Positions 1 through 8,383 of a stretch of 64,000 bases of DNA are shown one piece after another. Position 1 is the stretch's first letter, and each line of letters opens with the position of its first letter. Source of the stretch: JACPDH01 sp041671505 (lineage in GTDB: Bacteria; Acidobacteriota; Thermoanaerobaculia; Gp7-AA8); the NCBI GenBank assembly GCA_041671505.1, contig JBAZBK010000001.1:186001-250000 (forward strand), given 5' to 3'. Position numbers and translations under genes: made by a program. The notes under the pieces were generated by a model. The model saw nothing but the letters and a program-made list of their open reading frames with translations. It was not told where the DNA came from and searched no databases.

Positions 1-35
1 TCACGGCGCACCATCTGCCATAATGACTACCTTCC

Positions 36-2666
36 ATGGAACTTGCTCCACGCACGCGGCTCGGGCCGTACGAGATCGTCTCGCCTCTCGGCGCCGGAGG
101 CATGGGAGAGGTGTACAAGGCGCGCGACACGCGGCTCGACCGCGACGTCGCCATCAAGGTCCTACCTGCCGAGCTCGCGCATAATACGCAGTTCAAGCTC
201 CGCTTCGAGCGCGAGGCGAAGACGATCTCGCAGCTGAACCATCCTCACATCTGCACGCTTCACGACATCGGCGAGGAGAACGGGCTCAGCTTTCTCGTGA
301 TGGAGCTCGTCGACGGCACGTCGCTCGCCGACCTGGTGTCAAAAGGCCCGCTCCCGGCCGCCGACGTTCTGAGGTACGGGACGCAGATCGCCGAGGCGTT
401 GAGCAGGGCGCATCGCTCCGCCATCATCCACAGGGACCTGAAACCGGGAAACGTGATGATCACGAAGGGGGGCGCGAAGCTGCTCGACTTCGGGCTCGCA
501 AAATCGAGCACCGTCGAGATCAATCTCGACGAGGCCACGCAGCAGAAGCCGCTCACCACGGAAGGGACGATCCTCGGCACGTTCCAGTACATGTCGCCCG
601 AGCAGCTCGAAGGCCAGGAGGCGGACGCGCGCACCGACATCTTTGCGTTAGGCGCGGTGCTCTACGAGATGGCGACCGGCCGTCGCGCGTTCGAAGGGAA
701 GACGAAGACGAGCCTGATCGCGGCGATCGTCAAGGAGCAACCGCGACCGATCGCAGAAGTGCAGCCGCTCACTCCTCCAGCGCTCCAGCACGTCGTCGAC
801 AAGTGCCTGGCGAAGGACCCCGACGATCGGTGGCAGAGCGCGCTCGACGTGGCGTCGGAGCTGCGGTGGATCAGCAGTGCCGGATCGCAGGCAGGTGTTG
901 CCGCGCCGATCACGAGCGCTCGGGCGCGGCGGAGCCGGCTGCTCGGAGTCGCAGCGGTCGCCGGCTGGGCGATCGCGATCGCGGCGCTCGTTGCCACCGT
1001 CACCTTCCGCTCGCGCCTCCGCGAGGCAAGCCGGGTGACGCAGAGCGACCTGGCCGGATCGATCGCCGAGCTCTACGACGCTCCGATCGCGGTCTCTCCG
1101 GATGGTCGGCGCGTCGCGCTCGAGATCCCCGGACGCGCGTCGCAGCTCTCGATTCGCGATCTCTCAAATGGAAACGTCAAACTCCTCGCCGGGACGGAGG
1201 GCGCCTCCTACCCGTTCTGGGCTCCCGACGGTCACGCGCTCGGATTCTTCGCCGGCGGAAAACTCAAGACCGTGAATGCCGAGACCGGAGCGATCCAGAC
1301 GATCTGCGACGCCCCGTACGGTCGCGGCGGGACCTGGAGCGCGAACGGCGTCATCGTCTTCGCGCCTAACATCGCCACGCCGATCGTGAAGGTCGGCGAA
1401 AACGGGGGCACTCCGGTCGCCGTGACGAAGCCGGAGCATCCCGGCGCGGACACGCACCGGAACCCGGCATTCCTTCCTGACGGCACGCACTTCCTCTACT
1501 GCTCGGCACCCGCCTTCTCGAATGCCGCCATAGGAACTCTGAAGGTGGGCTCGATCGATGGCACCGTCGACCGAAAGGTTCTCGACTACGCCTCGAACGC
1601 CGCGTTCGTGAACGGATGGCTTCTCACGGTCAAAGACCGCAATCTCATCGCCCAGCGATTCGATCCAGGCAAACTCGCCGTCGAAGGAAAGCCGGTCGCG
1701 ATCGCGCAGAACATCGACTGGTATCCTGCGCGCTGGACGGGCGCCTTTGCCGCGGGGGCTGACACCCTGGTCTATCACCACGGGGCACAGCCGAAGCGTC
1801 AGTTCCTTCGCCTCGATCCGGGAGAGAGCCGGCCGACCCCGATCGGAGACACCGCATATCTCAGCTATCCGGCCGTCTCGCCCGACGGACGCCGCGTAAT
1901 CGTCGACCGCTTCGATCCCGCTACGATCTCGTCCGACCTCTGGATGGTCGACCTCGCCGAGGGCGGCTTCACGCGCATGACGTTCAGCAACAGGGGATCG
2001 ATGGAAGAGTCGGCGCTCTTCTCTCCCGACGGGGAGCGGGTGGCGATGACTGTGGTCGACGCGGATGGTGAATGGCGCTCCTTGATCCAGCCCGCCGGAG
2101 GCGGCACGCAGGAAGCGCTTCGCGCCGAAGGCGACAAGATTTACCTCCAGCTGTGTGACTGGTTGCGCGACGGAACGAGCGTGCTCGTGAGTCCGCAGCG
2201 AGAGAAGAGCGGCCAGGACATCGAGATCATCCATCTCGACGGCGACCGCAAATCGGTGCCGGTCATTCACGGTGCGTCAAACGAGGACTCCGCCAGCCTC
2301 TCCCCGAACGGAAAATGGCTGGCGTACCGGTCGGACGAGTCGGGCAGATACGAGATCTACGTGACGAACTATCCCGCGGCGACCGCGAAGTGGCAGGTCT
2401 CGACGACGGGGGGAACGAATCCGCAGTGGAGCGCCGACGGGCAACAACTCCTTTACCTCGCGGGCGACCGCGTCGTCGCAGCGGCGGTGCGTGAGGGCGC
2501 GTCGTTCTCCGCCGAAAGCGCGAAACCGCTCGACGCGCTCGGCGATCACATCCAGAGTTTCGGCGTCTCGCGCAGCGGCCGCATCGTCGCGCTGCGCGAG
2601 ATCGACCCAGGCCAGCCGCCGCTGACGATCGTGAGGAACTGGACGAAGCTGCTCGGAAGGGATTGA
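36..2666 (+). CDS. Membrane Ser/Thr protein kinase with C-terminal PD40 beta-propeller
   Basis: Hanks-type kinase that phosphorylates Ser/Thr on protein targets. The kinase domain (about residues 12-275) has the glycine loop GAGGMGEV (19-26), the ATP lysine K41, the catalytic loop HRDLKPGN (132-139) and DFG (151-153), so it should be active. One hydrophobic segment at about 303-326 anchors it. Residues 340-876 carry repeated blocks of the form SPDGRxVA, WSADGQQLLY and SPNGKWLAYRSDESG, typical of WD40-like PD40 (TolB-type) propellers and probably outside the membrane as a sensor or ligand-binding domain. This architecture is very common in Acidobacteriota. It converges on the histidine kinase gene that follows. 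The ligand is unknown. Confidence 0.93.
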   Translation: MELAPRTRLGPYEIVSPLGAGGMGEVYKARDTRLDRDVAIKVLPAELAHNTQFKLRFEREAKTISQLNHPHICTLHDIGEENGLSFLVMELVDGTSLADLVSKGPLPAADVLRYGTQIAEALSRAHRSAIIHRDLKPGNVMITKGGAKLLDFGLAKSSTVEINLDEATQQKPLTTEGTILGTFQYMSPEQLEGQEADARTDIFALGAVLYEMATGRRAFEGKTKTSLIAAIVKEQPRPIAEVQPLTPPALQHVVDKCLAKDPDDRWQSALDVASELRWISSAGSQAGVAAPITSARARRSRLLGVAAVAGWAIAIAALVATVTFRSRLREASRVTQSDLAGSIAELYDAPIAVSPDGRRVALEIPGRASQLSIRDLSNGNVKLLAGTEGASYPFWAPDGHALGFFAGGKLKTVNAETGAIQTICDAPYGRGGTWSANGVIVFAPNIATPIVKVGENGGTPVAVTKPEHPGADTHRNPAFLPDGTHFLYCSAPAFSNAAIGTLKVGSIDGTVDRKVLDYASNAAFVNGWLLTVKDRNLIAQRFDPGKLAVEGKPVAIAQNIDWYPARWTGAFAAGADTLVYHHGAQPKRQFLRLDPGESRPTPIGDTAYLSYPAVSPDGRRVIVDRFDPATISSDLWMVDLAEGGFTRMTFSNRGSMEESALFSPDGERVAMTVVDADGEWRSLIQPAGGGTQEALRAEGDKIYLQLCDWLRDGTSVLVSPQREKSGQDIEIIHLDGDRKSVPVIHGASNEDSASLSPNGKWLAYRSDESGRYEIYVTNYPAATAKWQVSTTGGTNPQWSADGQQLLYLAGDRVVAAAVREGASFSAESAKPLDALGDHIQSFGVSRSGRIVALREIDPGQPPLTIVRNWTKLLGRD

Positions 2667-2728
2667 GCCACGAGAGCAGCGACTGCGCCTAACGCTCGCG
2701 CCACCCGCCCGGCTCCCACCCCACCCCG

Positions 2729-5700
2729 CTATGCGCGGTCGAGAAGCTCCCGCACCTTGCGCGCCAGGGCATCCGGCGTGAACGGCTTCGGCAGGAACGC
2801 CGTGCTCGCGATCGAGCCGCTCGGGGGATGGTCGTCCGTGGCGTCGCCGGACGTGAAGAGCGTTCTGATGTCAGGATGCGCCGCACGGCAGCGGCGCGCC
2901 AGGTCGTTCCCGTTCAGGCCCGGTAGTCCCGCTTCCGTCAATAGCAGGTCGATCGGCTCGTCACCGCGTCGTCCGATCAGCGCGATGGCCTCATCACTCG
3001 TCGCTGCTGACAATACGGAGTAGCCGAGCCGGCTGAGAAGGCCGGCCGCCATCTCGCGCAAGCCGCGCTCGGATTCGACGAACAGAATCGTCTCGCTGCC
3101 CGACGGAAGCTGCGACGAGGCTCGCGTCTGAGGCGTGTCGACGTGAGGCTCGTCGTCCCTCGGCAGATAAATTCTGAACGTGGTGCCGCGACCCGGCTCA
3201 CTGTCGACGACGATGTGCCCGTCGCTCTGCTTGATGATGCCGTAGCAGGTCGAGAGCCCCAGGCCGGTACCCTGTCCCACCTCTTTCGTCGTGAAGAACG
3301 GCTCGAAGAGGCGCGCTTTGACCGCCGGGCTCATTCCAACTCCGCTGTCCGTAATCGCGATCATCACGAAGCCCCCGGCCGACTTCGGAAGATCGACGCC
3401 ACTGGACTCGTCGCCGGGGCCGATGTTCGCGGTTTCGAGGATGAACGTCCCGCCTTCAGCCATGGCATCGGCGGCGTTCGTCGCCAGGTTGACGAGAACC
3501 AGTTCCAGCTGATTGGTGTCGACTCTCGCGGCGTGAAGGCGAGGATCGAGCTCCAGCCGCGTAGTCACTCGTTTCCCGAGGATGAGCTGAAAGGTCGACT
3601 CCATGCCTCTGATGATCTGGTTCAGATCGTGTCGCCGGAGGTCCATCGTCTGCTTGCGGCCATAGGCAAGCAGCTGCCGGGTCAGCTCGCCGGCACGCGT
3701 TGCCGCCTTACCGATTTCCGTCGCGCTGTGCGCGAGCCTGCTTCCCGCTGGAAGCCCCGCTACCAACAACTCACTGCGGCCGGCGATGGCCGTCAGGATG
3801 CTGTTGAATTCGTGCGCAACGCCACCCGCGAGCTTGCCGACCACCTCCAGCTTCTGGCTTTGGAACAGCCGCGCCTCGAGCCTCTTGCGATCGGTCAGAT
3901 CCCGGATGATGGTGGAAAAGTATTCGAGTTTCCCATCCGCTCCCCTGTGGGCAAGGATGACCTGGGACGTGACGACTTTCCGACCGCCGCGCTGCAGCAA
4001 TGTCACCTCGCCGCTCCACGCGCCATCGCGTGCCGCCGCGGGGATCCCTTCTTTCACCGCGGGGTTCGTCGCGGGATCGGGAAGACAATCGGCGACCGTC
4101 ATTCGAGTGACGTCCTCGCCGGGATCAAACCCGAGCAGCTCCCGGCCCGCACGGTTGAGATAAAGCAGGCGGCCGGAGGGATCGCTGAAGCCCACGAGAT
4201 CAGTCGCCGATTCGACGATGGTGGCCAGACGGTCCCGCGTCGCCTCGGCCCGTTTGCGCGCGGAGATGTCCTCGACCATCCCGACCAGGTAGTCCACTTC
4301 GCCATCGGCGCGGCGGAGGCATCTCACCGAGATCCTGGTGTCGACGACCTGTCCGTCGTTGCGAATGAACCGCTTGTCCAACGAGTAGTCGTCGATCTCT
4401 CCCGCCATCACGCGCGCGAACTGCGCGACATCGGCGGCAAGGTCGTCGGGATGGGTCAGCTCTGCCCAGTTCCGCCGCAGCAACTCATCGCGTCCATAGC
4501 CCAGGATCTGGCAGAGCTCGTCGTTCACCTCGAGCAGACCCTTGGTTGGCGAGCTTATGGCCATGCCGACAAGGCCCAACTCGAAGTAGCTGCGGAACCG
4601 CTCCTCGCTCTCTTGCAGCCTCTTCGTCACGAGCTGTCGTGCGGTAATGTCCGTGACGATCCCGGTCAGACTGACCAGCTCACCAGAGGAACCTCGAACC
4701 TGGAACGCACGAAGATGAACCCATCGAATCTCGCCGTCCGGCCGGACGATGCGATACTCGATGTCGAGGCTCGGAGAGTCGGCCGAGAGCGCGGCGAACT
4801 CGCTCAACACGCGTTCCCGGTCGTCCTCCAGGACGAACGACGCCCATGCCCCGGGATCCGCGTAGAGACTCGCCACGGTGCGGCCCCAGATTCGCTCGAA
4901 GGCGGGGCTGACGTAACGCACCTCTTTCGAATCGGGCGAGCGAATCCAGAATGCATCGGTGATGTTCTCGGCGAGTTGGTCGAACAGCTCGTTCCGCGCG
5001 CGAAGAGCGTTCTCTGCTTCCTTCAGCTCGGTGACGTCCCGCGCCATGACGATGATCCCGATGACCCGCCCCTCGTCGTCGAAGTAGGGAACCTTGTCCG
5101 TCTGGATCCATCTCGGTCCTTTCGGACCGTGAACCAGCTCGACGACTCCCAGTCTCGGGGCTCCCGAGCGAATGACCTGCTGGTCTTCTGCAAGGAACTG
5201 TGCCGCGGCCTCGGGGTAGATCTCGGCCGACGGTCTTCCTTCGATCTCCTCGATCGATCTCCCGGCCGCCTCCGCGACTCGGTTGTTGACCCGAAGAATT
5301 CCGTTGTTCGTGTCCTTGACCAGGATCATCGCGGGCATCAGGTCGAAGAGCACGCGCAGCTCGGTTTGCTGACGGCGCAAGGCTTCCTCGACCCGTTTGC
5401 GCTCTTCAGCTTCCTCGCGCAACGCGCGATTCAGGGATTCCAGCTCGACCGTGCGACGCCCGACCCTCGACTCGAGCTCTTCATTCAACTCGTGCAGCAA
5501 TCGCGCCGCCTCGAGGCGATCGCCGAGGGCCACCTTGAGATTGGAGTGCCAGCGGCGAAGGCTCCGCGCCGCGAAGAGGACGGCGCCGAGCGAGCACGCT
5601 ACGACGGCAAGAGCCCCCACCGACGAAAGAAGGACGAGTCGCCGTTGGGCGATCGCTTCGTCGGCCTCTTCCTTCCTCGCGGTCTCAGTGATCGATGCGT

Positions 5701-5845
5701 CGGCGACCCCCTTTGCGTCCCGACTCAGCGCGAGCGTCGCCCATCCGAACCAGGCAACCGACAGAACCGTCAACGCAAAGGCGAGCGCGAGCAGCCCGAT
5801 CGGGACGCGCGCGTCATCAACTACGATGGCTTCTGGCTCACGCAC
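2729..5845 (-). CDS. Membrane hybrid histidine kinase, four PAS domains, degenerate receiver
   Basis: Sensor kinase of 1038 aa. Two TM segments (about 16-38 and 70-93) enclose a short loop, followed by a coiled coil (100-165), four PAS/PAC units (about 165-275, 285-400, 410-530, 535-655), a HisKA domain with phospho-acceptor H678 in GGVAHEF, a HATPase domain with DSGVGM and GTGLGL boxes, and a C-terminal receiver (about 918-1036). The receiver is odd: the acidic pair is E924-S925 and the usual phospho-acceptor Asp is Glu (E971, in TEAGLPG, codon at 2933-2935), although the Lys of FLPKPF remains. It therefore probably cannot be phosphorylated normally. It starts with GTG and lies 10 bp after the next kinase gene, with which it is probably co-transcribed. 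Confidence 0.93.
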   Translation of the reverse strand: MREPEAIVVDDARVPIGLLALAFALTVLSVAWFGWATLALSRDAKGVADASITETARKEEADEAIAQRRLVLLSSVGALAVVACSLGAVLFAARSLRRWHSNLKVALGDRLEAARLLHELNEELESRVGRRTVELESLNRALREEAEERKRVEEALRRQQTELRVLFDLMPAMILVKDTNNGILRVNNRVAEAAGRSIEEIEGRPSAEIYPEAAAQFLAEDQQVIRSGAPRLGVVELVHGPKGPRWIQTDKVPYFDDEGRVIGIIVMARDVTELKEAENALRARNELFDQLAENITDAFWIRSPDSKEVRYVSPAFERIWGRTVASLYADPGAWASFVLEDDRERVLSEFAALSADSPSLDIEYRIVRPDGEIRWVHLRAFQVRGSSGELVSLTGIVTDITARQLVTKRLQESEERFRSYFELGLVGMAISSPTKGLLEVNDELCQILGYGRDELLRRNWAELTHPDDLAADVAQFARVMAGEIDDYSLDKRFIRNDGQVVDTRISVRCLRRADGEVDYLVGMVEDISARKRAEATRDRLATIVESATDLVGFSDPSGRLLYLNRAGRELLGFDPGEDVTRMTVADCLPDPATNPAVKEGIPAAARDGAWSGEVTLLQRGGRKVVTSQVILAHRGADGKLEYFSTIIRDLTDRKRLEARLFQSQKLEVVGKLAGGVAHEFNSILTAIAGRSELLVAGLPAGSRLAHSATEIGKAATRAGELTRQLLAYGRKQTMDLRRHDLNQIIRGMESTFQLILGKRVTTRLELDPRLHAARVDTNQLELVLVNLATNAADAMAEGGTFILETANIGPGDESSGVDLPKSAGGFVMIAITDSGVGMSPAVKARLFEPFFTTKEVGQGTGLGLSTCYGIIKQSDGHIVVDSEPGRGTTFRIYLPRDDEPHVDTPQTRASSQLPSGSETILFVESERGLREMAAGLLSRLGYSVLSAATSDEAIALIGRRGDEPIDLLLTEAGLPGLNGNDLARRCRAAHPDIRTLFTSGDATDDHPPSGSIASTAFLPKPFTPDALARKVRELLDRA

Positions 5846-5855
5846 ATGGCCCCAT

Positions 5856-7823
5856 TCAAAACGGCGTGTCCAACAGCGCGCGCACCCGTCCGGCGAGAGC
5901 TGCGAGCGTGTAGGGTTTGGGCAGGAACGCCATGCCCGGCTCGAGATCTCCGTTCTCCGCGATGATCTCGTCGTTATAACCGGAGGTGAAAAGGACCCTG
6001 ATATCGGGGTAGGTGGCCCGGAGCCAGTCGACCATCACCTTGCCGTTCATGACCGGCATCGTGGCGTCGGTCAAAACGAGGCGGATGGGCGGACCCGAGT
6101 TCTCGCGGGCCACGCGAAGTCCGTCCTGCCCATTGACCGCCTGAAGCACCTCGTAACCGAGAGAAATCAGCACCGTGACGACCATCTCCAGCACCGCGGG
6201 CTCATCCTCGACCACCAGCAGCGTTTCCGTTCCACCAGTAAGCGGCTCAGACTGGGCGGGATTCGCGCGCTCGACGGCGGGTTCGTCGACGCGGGGAAAG
6301 AAGACGCTGAAGGTCGTGCCTTTCCCCGACTCGCTCGCCACGTCGATCCGGGCGTTCGACTGCTCGGCGATCGTCAGGCACGTTGCGAGCCCGAGGCCCG
6401 TCCCGTGCGCCTTCGTCGTGAAGAAGGGCTCGAACAGGCGCTGCCTGACCTCCTCGGTCATTCCCGCACCCGTGTCGGAAACGGTGAGAACCACATAGTC
6501 GCCGCCGGCGAGCTTCGGATAGGTCTCGGAGCCGCTGGCGTCAACCGACAACTCGCCGGTGGCGATCGTCAACTGCCCGCCGTCGGGCATCGCGTCGCGG
6601 CCGTTGATCGCGAGGTTCATGATCAATTGCCCAACGTAGCCGGAATCGGCCACGATCCGGCCGCTGAGCGTCCTGGTCACCACGGCCAATTCGACGGTCT
6701 CGCCAAGCAGGCGCCGGATCATCGTGGCGCTCGCGCTGACGAGATCGTTCAGCTCGAGCACGACCGGCTCCACCCGCTGCCGGCGGCTGAAGACGAGAAG
6801 CTGCCGCGTGAGCTCTCCGGCCCGCTCCGCGGCGCGATGGATCTCCGCGGCGTACTTCTGACTCTGGTCGTTCCCGTGGAGTCCCTGCGTCAACAGCTCC
6901 GAGTAGCTCATGATGACCGCAAGGAAGTTGTTGAAGTCGTGGGCGATTCCGGTTGCGAGCCTGCCGACGACATCGAGCTTCTGCGCTTCGATGAACTGCG
7001 CCTCGAGCCGCCTGACCTGCGCGATGTCGCGCGCGATCTGCGAAGCGCCGACCACTTCGCCGTCGCTGTCGAGGATGGGGACCACCTTCACGCGGACATC
7101 GACGCTCGTGCCGTCCTTGCGCAGCCTCACCGTTTCGAAAGGCGCCGTAAGCTCCCCCGCCCTCAGGCTCCCGATCACCCGTGCGTATTCCTGGTGGTGC
7201 CCGGGGGGATAGAGCCTCGAGATCGACCGGCCTAACACCTCCTCCGCGGCAAAACCGTACTGACGCTCCGCCCCGCTGTTCCATCCGATGATGATGCCGT
7301 CGACGTTGATGTTCAGGACGGCGTCGTCCGAATACTCGATGATCGCGGCGAGCCGCGAGTGTTCCCTCTCTGAGGCTTTCCTCCCGGTCACGTCCTCGGC
7401 AATCCCGGCGAAGCGACTGACATGACCCTCCGGATCCTTCACGGGATAGCTGCGACCCCAGATCGTGCGAATCTCGCCGTCGGGGCGCACGACGCGGAAC
7501 TCTTCGTCGTATCCCGTCGCCCGTTGCTTGCCGAACAGCACGCCGACCATCCGTTCGCGGTCGTCCGCGTGGATTGAGTCGACGAGCGTGTGCGGCTCGT
7601 CGTAGAGGCTCTGGCAGCTGCGTCCCCAGATCGTCTCGTAGGCCGGGCTCACGTAGTCGACCGATCCGGTATCGATGTCGGTGACCCAGAAGACCTGCTC
7701 GAGATGATCCATGAGCTGCCGGAACTGCTCCTGCGCTTCCTTCTTCTTTGGGGCGATCGACGGCTCCGCGCTACGCGGGACGGCCAGCGTCGGTTCCAGA
7801 TCCGAGCTGTCTATCGTCGGCAT
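5856..7823 (-). CDS. Soluble hybrid histidine kinase, two PAS domains and intact receiver
   Basis: Sensor kinase of 655 aa without a TM segment, so cytoplasmic. Domains in order: PAS1 (about 33-155), PAS2 (158-275), HisKA with H295 in GIAHDFNNF, HATPase_c with DTGAGM and GTGLGL boxes (about 395-520), and a receiver (about 535-652). The receiver has VEDEP, phospho-acceptor D586 in LTDATMP, and the Lys of LPKPY, so it is complete, unlike that of its downstream neighbour. The two kinases are paralogous in plan and tandem on the minus strand. This gene is first and probably supplies the promoter for both. Its signal and output partner are unknown; there is no DNA-binding response regulator beside it. 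Confidence 0.92.
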   Translation of the reverse strand: MPTIDSSDLEPTLAVPRSAEPSIAPKKKEAQEQFRQLMDHLEQVFWVTDIDTGSVDYVSPAYETIWGRSCQSLYDEPHTLVDSIHADDRERMVGVLFGKQRATGYDEEFRVVRPDGEIRTIWGRSYPVKDPEGHVSRFAGIAEDVTGRKASEREHSRLAAIIEYSDDAVLNINVDGIIIGWNSGAERQYGFAAEEVLGRSISRLYPPGHHQEYARVIGSLRAGELTAPFETVRLRKDGTSVDVRVKVVPILDSDGEVVGASQIARDIAQVRRLEAQFIEAQKLDVVGRLATGIAHDFNNFLAVIMSYSELLTQGLHGNDQSQKYAAEIHRAAERAGELTRQLLVFSRRQRVEPVVLELNDLVSASATMIRRLLGETVELAVVTRTLSGRIVADSGYVGQLIMNLAINGRDAMPDGGQLTIATGELSVDASGSETYPKLAGGDYVVLTVSDTGAGMTEEVRQRLFEPFFTTKAHGTGLGLATCLTIAEQSNARIDVASESGKGTTFSVFFPRVDEPAVERANPAQSEPLTGGTETLLVVEDEPAVLEMVVTVLISLGYEVLQAVNGQDGLRVARENSGPPIRLVLTDATMPVMNGKVMVDWLRATYPDIRVLFTSGYNDEIIAENGDLEPGMAFLPKPYTLAALAGRVRALLDTPF

Positions 7824-8116
7824 TTCTGCCTCGGCTTCCGGCGCTCACGGAACGTCAGCACGAGCATCAAAGACCCGGCTTCCGGGACACCGCGGGGATG
7901 CTTCGTTAGGCGCGATTCTTCGCAGGCACGGCCTGCATACCTGCTCGATTCCTCGATGGGGGCCTCATCGATTTTCATGGACACGCATCCTTCCGGACTT
8001 GTGTCAAATCTAGGCTCCGCCCAAACGGCCGAATAGAGCACTTACTACATGGAGGCGTGGGGGTGAGCCGGGTAGTAAGTACGGAGTCGCCGGGATCAGC
8101 GCCCGGCGTCGCACGG
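7824..8116. other. Intergenic region upstream of the tandem kinases
   Basis: This stretch lies between the start of the soluble kinase gene and the left end of an inverted-repeat element. It should hold the promoter of the kinase pair. Short open frames exist here on both strands, but none has a convincing ribosome binding site or a recognisable product. I see no clear operator. Confidence 0.4.
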
Positions 8117-8378
8117 TGGGGTCACAGCCAATGGCCTTAGGTTAAGAAATCAACACCCCCGCAGACCTGTCATCCCGATCCCGCGAAGCGGGAGAGGGAT
8201 CTGCGAAGACATCGTCTGATCGCTTCCAACGCTCAAATCTGGCCTTGTGGACCGAGTCGTCGCTGAGGACATGGTCACGCGAGTCGTTTGCAGATTCCTC
8301 TCCCGCTTCGCGGGATCGGAATGACAGGCGCTCGCGTCGCGTAAAGCCATTAACCTAAGTCCATTGGGTGTGACCCCA
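8117..8378. repeat. TIR-bounded palindromic element, copy 1
   Basis: A 262-bp element bounded by 29-nt inverted ends (8117-8145 and 8350-8378) that differ at two positions. The ends begin TGGGGTCAC and continue through CCAATGG to TTAGGTTAA. Inside lies a second inverted pair (about 8168-8203 and 8290-8326) built on ATCCCGCGAAGCGGGA. The right end stops 5 bp before the stop codon of the BNR gene. Two further copies of the outer ends occur at 32881-33069 and 34076-34251. It encodes no protein, so it is a MITE-like or REP-type element. Confidence 0.8.
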
Positions 8379-8383
8379 CTCTG

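Noticed and set aside
3143..5965. A 940-codon plus-strand frame opposite the large histidine kinase
   Set aside because: It is a GC-rich antisense shadow: no family motif, low-complexity Arg/Asp-rich sequence, while the minus frame encodes a full multi-PAS kinase.
8150..8350. Short frames inside repeat element copy 1 and similar short frames in the other repeats
   Set aside because: They are created by palindromic repeats and lack ribosome binding sites.
8117..8378. Insertion sequence
   Set aside because: It has inverted ends but is only 262 bp and encodes no transposase; I call it a non-autonomous element.
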